Source of the DNA: Marvania coccoides
Lineage: Eukaryota > Chlorophyta > Trebouxiophyceae > Chlorellales > Chlorellaceae
Length of the DNA: 64,000 bases
Reading direction: 5' to 3'
NCBI GenBank assembly: GCA_963854735.1
Contig: OY978103.1
Location: 930,001 to 994,000, forward strand
Shown here: positions 53,963 through 64,000 of the stretch, piece after piece
Layout of the letters: every line of letters begins with the position of its first letter
How positions within the stretch are numbered: position 1 is the stretch's first letter
Program-made: the position numbers and the translations under genes
Notes under the pieces: generated by a model
Told to the model about the DNA's origin: nothing
Database searches by the model: none
What the model saw: only the letters and a program-made list of their open reading frames with translations

Positions 53963-55729
53963 ATGTATCTCGGCAAGAAGCTGCCGGACAGGCGAAGGCG
54001 CGCCAGGTGCGCCTCGCCTTCACGCCCCTTCCTTCACTTCCAGCATTGCCGCCCTTTTTTATCACACCTTTCTCCCACTTTCTCCTGCAGAATAATCGTT
54101 CTTGTGATCGCTCTGTGCGTTGCCAGCTTTGCCATACTCAAGACAAACTGGCCCAAGGCGGGCAGGTGGGCCTCCTTACAAAATAACTTCCACTCCCTTG
54201 CTGCCCTTCAAACCGACTTTCCTAACGTCGATCTCGCAATTTCGCGCTCCAGGCCACACGCAACAGCCCCTTCCAAGAGCGGCGGCAAGAAAGGAGACGT
54301 CAAAGCGGGCGTGAAATCATCTACAGCCCCTCTTTTAGAGCCCGGCGGGGTTCACGGCAAGACTCACCCCAAAGAACAGCCTAAAATAGAAGACAGCGAC
54401 GATGACGACGATGCCGCCATTGAGGACGCCGCCCCTGAGGCTGACAGCACGCGTGCTGTAGCCAGGGAAGCCATCGAAATCCCAGAGGCTCCAAGAGAAG
54501 CCGCCGAAGAACGAGGAGTCTCTGAGGACGAAGAGGAGGAAGTTTCGCCGCCGCCGGCGGTGGCAGTGAAATCCACCACCGCTGCCTCCAACTCCTCTGC
54601 GAAGGACCCAACCCTGCAGCGCGACCTGCGGCTGCTGGGGGAGTGCACTGAGCTCCACTGCGTAAAAAAATACGCCTCCCGCCTGGTCGGCCGCACCAAG
54701 TTCAATTTTCCTCACTTCTTCCTCATCGGCTGGCAAAAGACGGCCACCACGTCGGTGGCCAAGTACTTCCGCTTCCACCCCCAGTTCCTGGTGGGAGAGG
54801 CCAAGGAATCCCACTGGTTTACGTCTTGCAAGCAGGGCCCGTCGCACGGCGGCTGCCGCTGCACCGACGTTGATCACTACCTCAAGGGCTTTCTGCGGCT
54901 GCAGGAGGCTGTGGAGCAGAACCTGGAGGTGGTGGCGGCGGACTACTCGGCAGACTACGCATGGAAGGGGGAGGCGCTGGCCAAGGAGCTGGCAGAGCTG
55001 TTTCCGTGGCTGAAGATCGTGATTTTGCTGCGGGAGCCCATCTCGCGGCTGATCTCCTACACCCGGATGCACACACGTACGAAGAAATGGAGTTTTTTTC
55101 GTTCTGGGAAGTACTAGTTTGTGACTAATAATTTCACGCCCTTTTTTTTTCAACTGCAGAACGAGGCAACGAGTTCAGAGGGTGCTTGAATGAGACGGGT
55201 TTCAAATGCATCCATGACCGCTTAGGTAAGCATCTTATTAACAGCAATATCATTCTGACAATTAATTAATTATTGTAACCCCAAAAAAATTCACGCCCCT
55301 CTTCACGCAGACCAAAGCATTTACGGAGCCAAGCTCGCCGACACCGTGTACGCCGACGCGTTGGAGGCCTGGCTGGACCACTTTCCCGCTGAGCAGATCC
55401 GCGTCATTCAGTTCGAGGAGCTGCAGGTCAACGCCTCGCAGGTCTTGACCGACCTCAAAAAGTTCATCGGTGTGGACGTCGACTTGCCGCGCCGCGCCTT
55501 TGGCAACGCCAACAGCAGAAGAAAGTCAGGGGGCTATGAGATGAGCTTGAAAGAGTACAACAGCCTCATCGACAGCGTGAGGCCGCGGGCGAGAAGGGTG
55601 GCGAGGATGCTGGGGGAGAAGGGGCTGGCGGTGGAGGAGGAGTGGATGGGGCGGTGGCAGGCGGTGTGGCAGCGAGTCAGAGAGGAGGACTGTGACACGC
55701 ACGGCAAGTGCACTGTCAACTCCAATTGA
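53963..55729 (+). CDS. Membrane-anchored carbohydrate sulfotransferase-like protein
   Basis: Exons 53963-54006, 54091-55076, 55160-55225 and 55311-55729 give 504 residues. A basic N-terminus (KKLPDRRRRAR) and one hydrophobic span (IIVLVIALCVASFAIL) make a type II Golgi signal anchor. An acidic, disordered stem follows to about residue 215. The catalytic domain begins NFPHFFLIGWQKTATTSVAK, the 5'-phosphosulfate loop, and has VILLREPISRLISYTRMH, the 3'-phosphate motif with Arg and Ser. Later parts are RGNEFRGCLNETGFKC and IRVIQFEELQVNASQVLTDL. It should transfer sulfate from PAPS to a glycan or similar acceptor in the Golgi. Intron 1 is 84 bases and open in frame. A further in-frame GT-AG stretch (54166-54252, 87 bases) in the stem may be an optional intron. 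Confidence 0.85.
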
Positions 55730-56866
55730 GAAGAGAAAAAATCGTAACGACGTAATTTGTATGCTCTGATAGCAGTTCCCCCAATGACCTTGAAAAATTG
55801 CGATTATTTGACACCCCTTCTATTTATCTAAATCACCCTCTAATTTTTTGTGCAACACCCTATATTTTTTTCAAGATGAGGATTCTGGGAGACACCGATT
55901 GGGGAAATATTTTCGCGAGAAAAGGTGCATTTTAAGAACAGCAACGCTCTCCACACATGCAATTCACAATGCATTAGTTACCAAAAATGCTTTATTAGTT
56001 CCAGAAAAAAAAACGAGCAACAAAAGGTTCAACACCCCGGCTTCCCACCTCATCTCTGACGGTAGTACTAGTGGGGCCCAACGTTGCTTATTTAACGTGA
56101 TCGGACGGGAACGGAAGCGTTCAACGTGGTTTGATCGAACCATGGAAGCGTCCAATATCAGAAGGAAATGAACACGGCAAAGGGGTACCGCAAAGGGGGC
56201 TGGTTTGGCTTGCGGCACCTCATTCTCTGAGAATGGTGGTTTGAGACAGTGATAAATTGATTTGTTCCATTGGCTTGCGCGCTGGCCCCATTAACTGCGG
56301 CGCACGACGCATTTTGAGTCCCCCCCACCCCCCCCCCCCGGTTGCGACGGCGTTTCAGAATTGAAATTAAGCACTCCTTGGTCTGGCAGATGTGCTTTAG
56401 AGAGTAGTATTGATAGCAAGGACTGGCCTCTACTGCCGGCAGTATGATTTTTAACTATACACTATACTCGTTGGAGGTTTTTTTTTCATATGCCCGAGGT
56501 TTTGGAGGTTTGGAGGTTTTGGAGGTTGAGCACCCGCGGCAAAAGCTTGGGGAACCCACGAGTTGCGGCGTATACTACTTGAATGGGTGGGGTCCGAACA
56601 ATTGTGTGTGTAATGATTGGCGATTCGCACAAAACTCATTAATTGGATTTTTAAATAGGAAACTGTTCTTATACTGCTTTTTCTATAATTCACCTCCTTT
56701 CAAACTTGAGAAACAATCCTCATTCATTTCATTTCTCCTTTAACAATAGTCAACGACGTCATCCCAATACGCCCGCAAAATTGCAGCTCCAGCTGTCCAG
56801 GCCATAACCAGGTAGCTTGCTTACCCTGAAATTTTTTTAATCGAAGAATAAATAAATTCAGTCACC

Positions 56867-56898
<32 letters not shown>

Positions 56899-57568
56899 TG
56901 ACTAAAGGGGCGATAAATTGCCCCTATAAAAGGCAAATGCATGCAGGTCATCAACGCCGGTCACCAGTCGCATCACCGTCGCTCGCTGAACGCCAGCCGT
57001 AGCTCCGCCCAAACGCCAGCCGCAGCTCTCGCCCTGGATGCCCATTGCGCCGATCTCCAACCTCCACGCCGCCCGCTGCTAGTATGTCGGCAGGTTCGAG
57101 CGCCAGCCGCACTGCCGCCCCACGCCATTTAACGTCCACGCGTAGACAGCCCTCGGAAGACGGAGGGCGCAGGATGGTGCCGACATCCTAGGTAGATCTT
57201 CCAGATCTGGCTAGTTTTTCGGCCAGGTTCGAGCTCAACGCGAGCCCCACGGTGTTTCCAGTCTCCGTGAAGATGTTAAAAATTATCGAGTGTAAAAACT
57301 CGTTTTTATTACAACTTGTAAATTCCACCCAACTTAACTGAAAACTCTTTCTTTTTCAAGGGGGCCGAAGGTGGTTCCGCGTTTCTCCGCGATTGACGTC
57401 TTAAGGACAAGCGTGTTAAGCCTGTTCAGTAAATAAATTGGTTTTATATCTTTCTCAGCTCAGAGCCCTTAGATTCCGTGCATTCAAGCACTTTTAGCTT
57501 ACCTGCAGAACTCGAGATCGACTTTCGAAATCAAGTCTACTTGTTGCCCAGGCTTTAGGAAATTCAAA
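55730..57568. other. 1.8-kb spacer with poly(A) tract
   Basis: No gene supported. It holds a C-rich run at 56323-56339, four TTTGGAGG-type direct repeats at 56499-56526, AATAAATAAA at 56847 followed by A29 at 56867-56895, a TATAAAAG at 56925 and two CAGGTTCGAGC words at 57091 and 57225. The order poly(A) signal then poly(A) suggests an old retroposed transcript, not proven. Confidence 0.5.
56847..56903 (+). repeat. Poly(A) tract with upstream poly(A) signal
   Basis: AATAAATAAA, then 10 bases later A29 (56867-56895). AGTCACC and GGTGACT flank the tract as a 7-bp inverted repeat. Confidence 0.85.
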
Positions 57569-58594
57569 ATGACGTCGTTCTTTGACGAAATCCAGCAGTT
57601 TTGCGGCAATGCACCCGCTGCAGAGACGTTGGAAGACATCTTGGCTGCCACTGACGGTGCCGCTGAAGCACCCCGGCAGAACGCGGTGGACTCCAGCACG
57701 CTGATGCCCCCTACGCTGAGGACCCCCATCCAAGTCCTCGTCTCCCAGCCCCTCTGGGCGCAGCCCCAACCTCCCACAATCGGCTACTTCATCCCAACTG
57801 ACTCGATCCACCAGTCGCCCCCCGCCCTCCCCCTGGGGGTGGCGTCGTCGCCAGTTCAAGAAGGACCGAACAAGCAGCCGGCTTTCGCATTTAAGAAGCC
57901 GTCCAAAAAGCGGCTCGCGCCGGAGGACGCCCCCGGCGACGTTGCGGCAGATACGAGGGGCAAACGTGTGTGGCGAGGCCGGGGGAAAGCCCCCAAGGCT
58001 GCTGTTGTGCCCACCCGCACGTCCATCAGGAGGAAGGAGCAGGAGGATCAAGCCCAGATGGATGTTGTCTTGCACAGCTTTAGCAGGCTCGACCCCAGGT
58101 ACCGCTTTTTCATTCACTCGGTGGTCTGCCTTTCGCTGGAACACAGCATCGACATTTCCGACCTTCAGTCGCCCGTCGCTGCCCCCACCATTGCCGAGCT
58201 GCTGAACCAGACCGTCAGCAGCCTAGAGCTCTTGCCCAGGCCCATCCGTCCCAAGGTCGTCTCCACCGCCGTGGCTCTCGCTGAGAAGAAGCTGCTGGAG
58301 CTGCCGCTGACCGAACGCCTCGAGCGCGCCCAGCTCAGCCTCTGCCTTGCGCTCTACATTATGAGGGAGTCGCAGAAGCAAGTGGAGGAGGATGGCAGCC
58401 AGCCGGAGGGCGACGATTTTACGCGCATGTACAAGCGGCGGGTGCAGGCAGCGCTGGGTGAAGACGAAGAGGAAGACTCACGACCAAAAATAAACACCCA
58501 GCAGCAGCAGGTGCAGCAGCAACAGGCGCAGCAGCAGCAGGTGCCCGCAGCGTTCGTGAAACAGCCGTGGAAGAAATTTGTGCTCGTCAACTGA
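57569..58594 (+). CDS. Helical-domain family protein (family H), single exon
   Basis: One exon, 341 residues, starting MTSFFDEIQQFCGNA. The first 110 residues are Pro-rich and variable. Basic segments FKKPSKKR and KRVWRGRGKAPK precede VPTRTSIRRK. The helical domain (about 160-285) has YRFFIHSVVCLSLEHSIDIS, DLQSPVAAPTIAELLNQTVS, SLELL and LTERLERAQLSLCLALYIM. A Gln-rich run (QQQQVQQQQAQQQQ) ends the protein. It is the full-length relative of the gene cut off at base 1, and the helical core recurs in B3-like proteins A and B. No B3-like part and no intron here, unlike those genes. Function unknown; nuclear location is inferred from the basic stretches. Confidence 0.85.
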   Translation: MTSFFDEIQQFCGNAPAAETLEDILAATDGAAEAPRQNAVDSSTLMPPTLRTPIQVLVSQPLWAQPQPPTIGYFIPTDSIHQSPPALPLGVASSPVQEGPNKQPAFAFKKPSKKRLAPEDAPGDVAADTRGKRVWRGRGKAPKAAVVPTRTSIRRKEQEDQAQMDVVLHSFSRLDPRYRFFIHSVVCLSLEHSIDISDLQSPVAAPTIAELLNQTVSSLELLPRPIRPKVVSTAVALAEKKLLELPLTERLERAQLSLCLALYIMRESQKQVEEDGSQPEGDDFTRMYKRRVQAALGEDEEEDSRPKINTQQQQVQQQQAQQQQVPAAFVKQPWKKFVLVN

Positions 58595-58965
58595 GCAGCG
58601 CTGAGTCGAAAGATACATCTAGGACTCAATTAATTTAAAGAAAGCGAACTAAAAATTACATATCTCAATCGGCTGATCAGCCTGCAATGCAATATCTTGT
58701 TTTCATGTGTTTCTCCCCCCGACTGATTTTTTCATACGCCCAATACTGACTGATGAATCCTTGTGAGTTTTCTTCCAAACCCATGGAGACATTGATGCCG
58801 TCTTTCCAGCCGAATCTGTATTGCTGCATATGCGCTGCGTGAATACACACACCCAAGAACGCCTCGCTTATTGTCCTCGCTAGTTGCATGCTCCTCTTCT
58901 TTTTAACCTTCTCTCGAAAGTACATTACGCCAGAAAAGTTACCTAGCACAACATCCACCATTCTT
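58595..58965. other. Convergent 3' spacer
   Basis: 371 bases between the helical-domain gene and UFL1. The minus-strand frame at 58677-59036 overlaps the UFL1 end and is not supported. Confidence 0.5.
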
Positions 58966-61532
58966 TCAAGCAGCCACCATGCCCCTAACCTTTTGCTCCA
59001 GCTCCTCCATGCGTTTACCCTCGCCTTCAGCAGCATCCCCTTTACCCGCCTCGCCGCCCCCCTTCAGCCGCTCCACAACCGCAGCATGGAACTCAACTAG
59101 CGTATCGTGCCCCTCCTCCCCCAAATCCTCTTTCAGCAGCTCCACAGCAGCGCCCAACGCCCGGCCAGGCAGGCTCACACTCCGCCCCCTGTGCTTAGCT
59201 ATTAACGCAGGCACCGCCACCGCCAGCAGCGTGGGGCCGTCCCCAGCGTCCTCCGCCCGCCCCCGCAGCGCCTCGAGCTGCGCCGCCACCGCAGCAGCCT
59301 CGCCCTTTTTGTCGGGGCGCTTCAGCCGCACGCCGGCCGCGTCCGCCGCGCTTTCCAGCGCAGAAAAGAAAGGTTCGGTGGCTGCTCCCGCCAAAGTAGA
59401 TATCGCTTCGCCCAGAGAGGACTGCACCTCTGCAGGGGCCTCCCGCACAGCGGTGGCTCGCTCTGCCGGGGCGTAAGGCATCGCCGCAATCTCGTCGGGT
59501 TTTTGAGGCTGGTAGCCCTCCTTTTCTGCGTCAGCAATGGTCTCCGCCACGTCGGCGCCTAGCAGCCGCAGCAGGGCGTCCACGCAGAGCGGCGCAGCGG
59601 TGCGCAGCAGGTGCCGCTGCAGAACCGTTGCTGTGGCGTCATCGGCAGCGAATAACTCAGCTCCCTTGGCCTGCAGGCGCAGCGTTTGGTAGTTGGAGTC
59701 CAACCACGCGGTGGCAGCCTCCCGCACACGGCGTCTACGCTCAGCTCCGGCCGTGAAAATGTCTGAAAGCGCGCGCTCATACGCACCTACCACCGCCGGC
59801 CGAATCTCCGCAGCAATCGCCGCAGGGAGGTCTCCATCGGCGCCAGCACCCTCCATGTCGGGGTGCAGCTCCGTCACGCGCTTTTCCAGCGCCTCCAGCG
59901 ACAAAGAAACCGCTGAAGCTGCCGTCCGTGCGTCTGCTGCCGCAGAAGCTTTGCTCTTGGCGCCCTGCAGCTGCGGCTGGCTCTTGGACGCCGCCTTGCC
60001 GCCACCTCCACCTTTCCCTTTGCCGCCCTTTCCTTTCTTTCCTCCTTTCTTTCCAGTGTTCCAATCATCACTGTCGCTGTCTCCTCCTGCTGCTGCTGCT
60101 GCTGCTGCCAGCTCCTTCGCGCTCTGAGCTGCCTTCTTCCCGCCTTTCCCTCCTCCTGCCGCTGAGATACCCCCACCTCCTGCGCCAGTGCCGCCACTCG
60201 AAGCCTTGCTGCTCTTGGCTGCCTTGGCTTTTTCGACGTGCGCTTCCCTCGCCCGATGCTCCGCCTCCTCGCACAGCACGCGCCGCAGGGCATCCAGAAA
60301 CGCCACGCTCACCGCGCAAGTCTCGCTCAACACGCTCACCGCCCCGCCAGCGCCCTTCACCGCGCTGCAGCCCGCCAGCAGCTGCGCAGCATCTGCCGCC
60401 GCCACCTCCCCAGGCAAAGAAAGCATGACGTCACACCATGTATTGCCGTGTAATGCCTCTTCCACAGCCGCTTCTACCTGGTGCGCCAGAGCCGGGGACA
60501 CAAAGACGGCGCCCAGGGCAGTGCCGTCAGGGAACGCTGCTTTCAGCATCGCGGCGGGGTTCGCAACGCCCTGCTTGGCCGCTGTAGAGTACGCCACGTA
60601 GCCGTTCTGCTGGAAGAAAGCCTTCACGGCGTCTTGCTGGGACTGCGCATGGGCGGCAGGCACCCAGGAGCCGCCGGCAACCAGCTTCCCGACAGCTGCC
60701 CCCTCTTTCGCGATTTCTTCCACTAAAGAAGGCACCACGCGGTCCAGCGCACCCAAATTTTCCACCCCCAGCTCCCTTCGTAATGCTGCGAGCGACACGG
60801 GGGCCAGCGCGCCGCGTAACGCGCCCCTGAGCTGCGCTTTCAGCCGTTGAAGGAAGGCTTCAGTGTAGAGAACGCCGCTCTCTAGCCTTCCCACGATTGC
60901 GCCGCTCTGAATGCGCTCCCGCAGCACCCCTGCCAGCATCTCCACCCCCAGCCCAAATTTCCGCGCCAGATCGCCTACCGCCACCACCCCGCTGGCCTGC
61001 AAGGCTTCATTCACATCGTCGGCCAAAGCGTCAAAAAATTGGGGAGTGAGCAACTCTCCCTGGGCTTGAATTGTGGTGCTGTTGGGGGCAGAGATGAGCT
61101 CAGCGGCTGCACGTTCGCAGTGCGCGAGGTCGACGCCCAGCGCGGCGGGGAGGTCGACTAAAGGGAGCCTTCCGCCGGCGGCGGCGATGGCGGCGGCAGC
61201 TTCTTTTTGGAGCTGGGCGCGCGTGAGGTACTCGCGGCCGTTGGAGGTGTGCAGCAGCTCGTCGCCCAGGATGCCCAGCTCCCGCAGCTTATTCACCAGC
61301 TCGACCACGTTGCGCTCGGAGAGGCGCACCTGAAAAAGTGTGATCGAAAAAAAAAGTGTGATCTAGTGGTCAGGAAGAGGGTGCAGCGGGATAGAGCGCT
61401 AGATGAGTTTGCCTGGCATGTTGAGGACGAATGCAGGCCATGTGGAAGGCTTGCGATTTCACTTACGGTTGTTTTTTTCTGCTGGGCGGCCTGAAGGCCG
61501 TTGAGCAGCTCGTCAATCGACAGACCCTCCAT
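58966..61532 (-). CDS. UFL1: E3 UFM1-protein ligase 1
   Basis: Exons 61532-61467 and 61329-58966 give 809 residues, near the human 794. The joint reads LQAAQQKKTTVRLSERNVVE, then LVNKLRELGIL, REYLTRAQLQKEAAAAIAAA, GGRLPLVDLPAALGVDLAHC and LADDVNEALQASG, in the order and spacing of the UFL1 N-terminal winged-helix repeats. The centre has an Ala/Lys/Gly-rich disordered block (KKGGKKGKGGKGKGGGGGKA) and the C-terminus is helical. UFL1 has no RING or HECT; it scaffolds UFC1 to pass UFM1 to targets such as ribosomal protein uL24 (RPL26) at the ER. Divergent from the RRM gene over 229 bases. Confidence 0.93.
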
Positions 61533-61761
61533 GATGGCAGAGGGAGAGGTTGGAAAGGCAAATTAAATATTGTTTTTGTAAGAATAGGCTCGACTACAGC
61601 TTGTTCCAGTGGTTTGCCAACAAGGCCTCTACCAAAATCACTGTTTTTTGTAACTTTGTCAGTGTTCTACAGCATTATATTCAACATAAACACGCCATCA
61701 CGGCAATGCGCTCCCCCTAGGATCCTCTCGCCACGTATTTTTCAACTGAATTTTTTGAACG

Positions 61762-63109
61762 ATGGGAAGCGAAGCTGAAAAGGCGTTGCAGAGGAAGTAC
61801 GAGCTGCTGCGGCAGAAAAAGCTCAAAGTAGGATCCTGATTGGGCACGGCTGTGTAACGCACACGCGTTTTTTCTCTCTCGCCGTCTCGAAATTTATCTC
61901 ACCGTCCCACTGGTGGTTGCAGCAACAGCAGCAGGCCTCTGGCAGCAAACCCAGTACTGCAGCAGCTGCAGGGCCCAAGGTGGACGCCGCTCGACAGGCA
62001 GCGATCGAGGCTTTGAAAGCGAAACGAGCGGCAGAGGCAGGCGGCGGCTCCCAGGCTGCTAAACCAGCAGCAGCAGCAGCCGCAGCGGCAGCAGCCACGG
62101 AGAAGCCTGCTGGCGGGGAAAAGAGCTTCAAGCTCAAATTTGTCATCCCTAAGAAACCGGCGGCAGAGGACGCAGCAGCCCCCTCAGCAGCAGGTGGACC
62201 CTCCAATTCCAAACCGGCACCGGCGGCGGCACCGGCGGCACCCGCAGCTGAGGGCAAACCGCCGCCCCCTCAGAAACCCTCCACAAAACGCCCCGCGCTG
62301 AAGCGCCCCCCGCCCCGCCCTGCCACCGCGGAGGAGGAGGCAAAGCGGCAGCGAGGGGAGGAGGACGCTGCTGCCCGTTTGCACGAACAAGAGTAAGCAT
62401 CCAATTATTCTATCTGTTGTATCTCATTATCTCGAGCAACTCTTCATACAACTCTGCACCTTTTGGTCAATTTTACCCCAAAATGCGCCCACAACACGAT
62501 GAAAGTTCACCGTCCTCTCTCCCTCTTGTTTCTCTCCAGCATTCCTTCGATTCCGGAGCTGTTTGTGGGCGATCTCCCCGAGCACTACGACTCCGACATG
62601 CTGTGGGACTTTTTCTCGCAGTTCCACGAGGTGGTGGACGCCCAGGTGGTGGGGCGGTGTTGCTACGGCTTTGTGACGTTTGCCTCCTTCGAGGACGCAG
62701 AGTCGCTGCTGCACTTCCAGTCGCAGCAGCCGGTGCTGGTGGAGGATCGACAGCTGCGGATATCGTGGTCGAAGCGAGGGGTGGACCAAGAGGGAGGCTG
62801 GCAGGGCGGAGCAGTGAGTTTCTAAATTTAAAAATGAAGAAAAAATACCCTAAAGACCGGTTATTGCTGGGGGATTTTCTTCAAATACACCTGAGCGAAA
62901 ACAATGTAGAATTAAACTTCCTTGTTGTGTTTCTTATTAAATTTCGTTAGGTTGCTGGGGTAGGCGGTGGCGGTGAGGCCCCCCGAATGGCGGCAGCACG
63001 GGAGGCAGCGGCAGCGGTGGCAGAGCAGATTGATCAGCATGAGCTGGCGATGGTGAATTTGAACGGGCCGCCGCCTACCAGGACCCTGGTGACCTATGAT
63101 GACCTCTAA
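61762..63109 (+). CDS. RRM RNA-binding protein with Ala/Pro-rich linker
   Basis: Exons 61762-61827, 61923-62392, 62540-62813 and 62951-63109 give 322 residues. The start MGSEAEKALQRKYELLRQKK is a short charged helix. A low-complexity Ala/Lys/Pro linker follows to about 175. One RRM spans about 182-255: ELFVGDLPEHYDSDMLWDFF (RNP2 FVGDL), then YGFVTFASFEDAESLL (RNP1 CYGFVTF) and LRISWSKR. The C-terminus ends PPPTRTLVTYDDL. The layout of a charged helix, a linker and a C-terminal RRM recalls NELF-E, but plants and algae are not known to have NELF, so I only note it. Probable nuclear RNA-binding role. Confidence 0.8.
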
Positions 63110-63341
63110 ATAATGGATAGATAAACTGTGACTGCGATGATAGGCGTAGACTGTAGATGCATTTTGAACATCCCATCATGCACGGATAGCTTCTATAACG
63201 ATTTTTCTTTGTTACGCTTTGCAGCCACTGAATTTGAGTGTTCATGCAGAAAATGGTGTTTAATTTTTTCTCTCGGTAAATGATGGTTTCCCCCCTCTCA
63301 TAACTACCAGCTTTTAAGAGGGAATTATATAAATACGGTAA

Positions 63342-63807
63342 TTAACGGTGAGATACACCAAACTGGCCAAAGTATTTTTCTTCGTCGATGTGGTTCCTCA
63401 GTATTTCGGTAGTGGCAGCGTCGCGGCGTTGCTTCTCCGCTGCCTGCTCCTGCAGCCTCTTTGCCAGGGACACAGCCTTTTGCCTCCGGGCTTCCTCAGC
63501 GTCGGCCTGCATCCGCGCCACCTCCTCCGCCCACTGCAGCTGCTGCGCCTCATCGCTGCGGGCAGCAACAAAGGCCGCCGCCTCCCACTCCCGCCTCGCC
63601 TTGATCTGCTTGTCCAAAGCGCCGACGTCGACCTGCGAGTTGAAACGTTATTCGGAGCATTTTATTTGTTTTTTCTTGAGCATTATGAGCCTGGATTCAA
63701 CGAAACCGAGTCGCGACGTTTCTCACCCCTATCTGTCGCTTCCGCTCGTCCTTGACGACCCGCGCCAGGCGCTCAGGGTCCTGGGGAGGGATGATTCGTT
63801 TACCCAT
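63342..63807 (-). CDS. Short RIB43A-like protein
   Basis: Exons 63807-63727 and 63632-63342 give 123 residues. The joint KRQIGVDVGALDKQIKARRE is the N-terminal signature of RIB43A, the filamentous protein inside the doublet microtubules of cilia. The rest is one charged helix (EEVARMQADAEEARRQKAVS). It ends EEKYFGQFGVSHR at a stop. Known RIB43A proteins have about 380 residues, so this is a third of the length. A GT after YFGQFG (63347) could be a donor, but no following exon is visible down to 63110. It is either a truncated paralogue, a short natural form or an incomplete model. It implies that the organism makes cilia at some stage. Confidence 0.65.
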
Positions 63808-64000
63808 AGTTACATAGCAAAGTTAACTGTGCGGTTTCGTCCTTAAAGGCTCCAAATTCTCCTTGAAACCATCCGGTCAAAAAATATAATTTGAATTTTA
63901 TTTATTTCTCGAGGCAATTATTGCAGAGCGTTTTAATTTAATTTAACAAATATCGAGATGGTGTCTACATGCGTTACAACGTGTCGGGGAGCGCCCCTCA
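63808..64000. promoter_or_regulatory. Upstream region of the RIB43A-like gene
   Basis: 193 AT-rich bases to the window end; nothing distinct seen. Confidence 0.3.

Noticed and set aside
61762..63109. NELF-E orthologue
   Set aside because: The layout is similar, but the RRM and linker give no specific signature and the complex is not known from green plants; kept as a general RRM protein.

Overview
This window is nuclear DNA of a eukaryote, most likely a green alga (chlorophyte). GC-rich exons are split by short AT-rich spliceosomal introns. The gene content includes an AP2/ERF-type factor, several B3-like DNA-binding proteins, a plant-type NUP93, a probably organelle-targeted RsmE methyltransferase and a RIB43A-like axonemal protein, which points to a flagellated stage. 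I could not identify the species. All gene models were built by hand from splice signals, reading phase and family resemblance; there is no transcript support.

Layout. 0-15 kb: an accessory-looking block of related nuclear proteins. A helical-domain gene enters from the left edge, then after a secreted Cys-rich gene on the minus strand come four plus-strand genes (3.8-6.0, 6.9-10.0, 10.5-11.9 and 12.2-14.9 kb). They combine a B3-like fold with a family-specific helical domain and Q/A-rich linkers. A further single-exon relative lies at 57.6-58.6 kb. 15-31.7 kb: mostly conserved housekeeping genes: START-like/DUF220-like protein (-), GH18 chitinase (+), S10 serine carboxypeptidase (-), Sen15-like tRNA-splicing subunit (+), PUB/UBX p97 cofactor (+), a small membrane protein (-), Yippee-like (+), PEX12 (+), AP2 factor (+), ALKBH1 dioxygenase (+). 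31.8-43.4 kb: coiled-coil protein (-), MFS transporter (+), a 2-kb purine-rich spacer, a 1047-residue Q-rich protein (-), RsmE (+). 44-49.6 kb: a metal-handling group made of a Cys/His-rich protein (-), divergent from two tandem ZIP transporters (+). 50-64 kb: NUP93 (-), a membrane-anchored sulfotransferase (+), a 1.8-kb spacer with a poly(A) tract, the helical-domain relative (+), UFL1 (-), an RRM protein (+) and a short RIB43A-like protein (-).

Most noteworthy: (1) the B3-like/helical family, which may be an undescribed lineage-specific regulator family; (2) a pair of homologous exons in the carboxypeptidase whose phases and 24-nt separation force mutually exclusive splicing; (3) nine GC-AG introns among about 62 placed, far above the usual rate of about 1%; (4) the ZIP pair with an 86-bp identical tract (probable gene conversion) and variable numbers of a Cys/His loop module, next to a His/Cys-rich protein. 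AATAAA-like poly(A) signals follow several genes.
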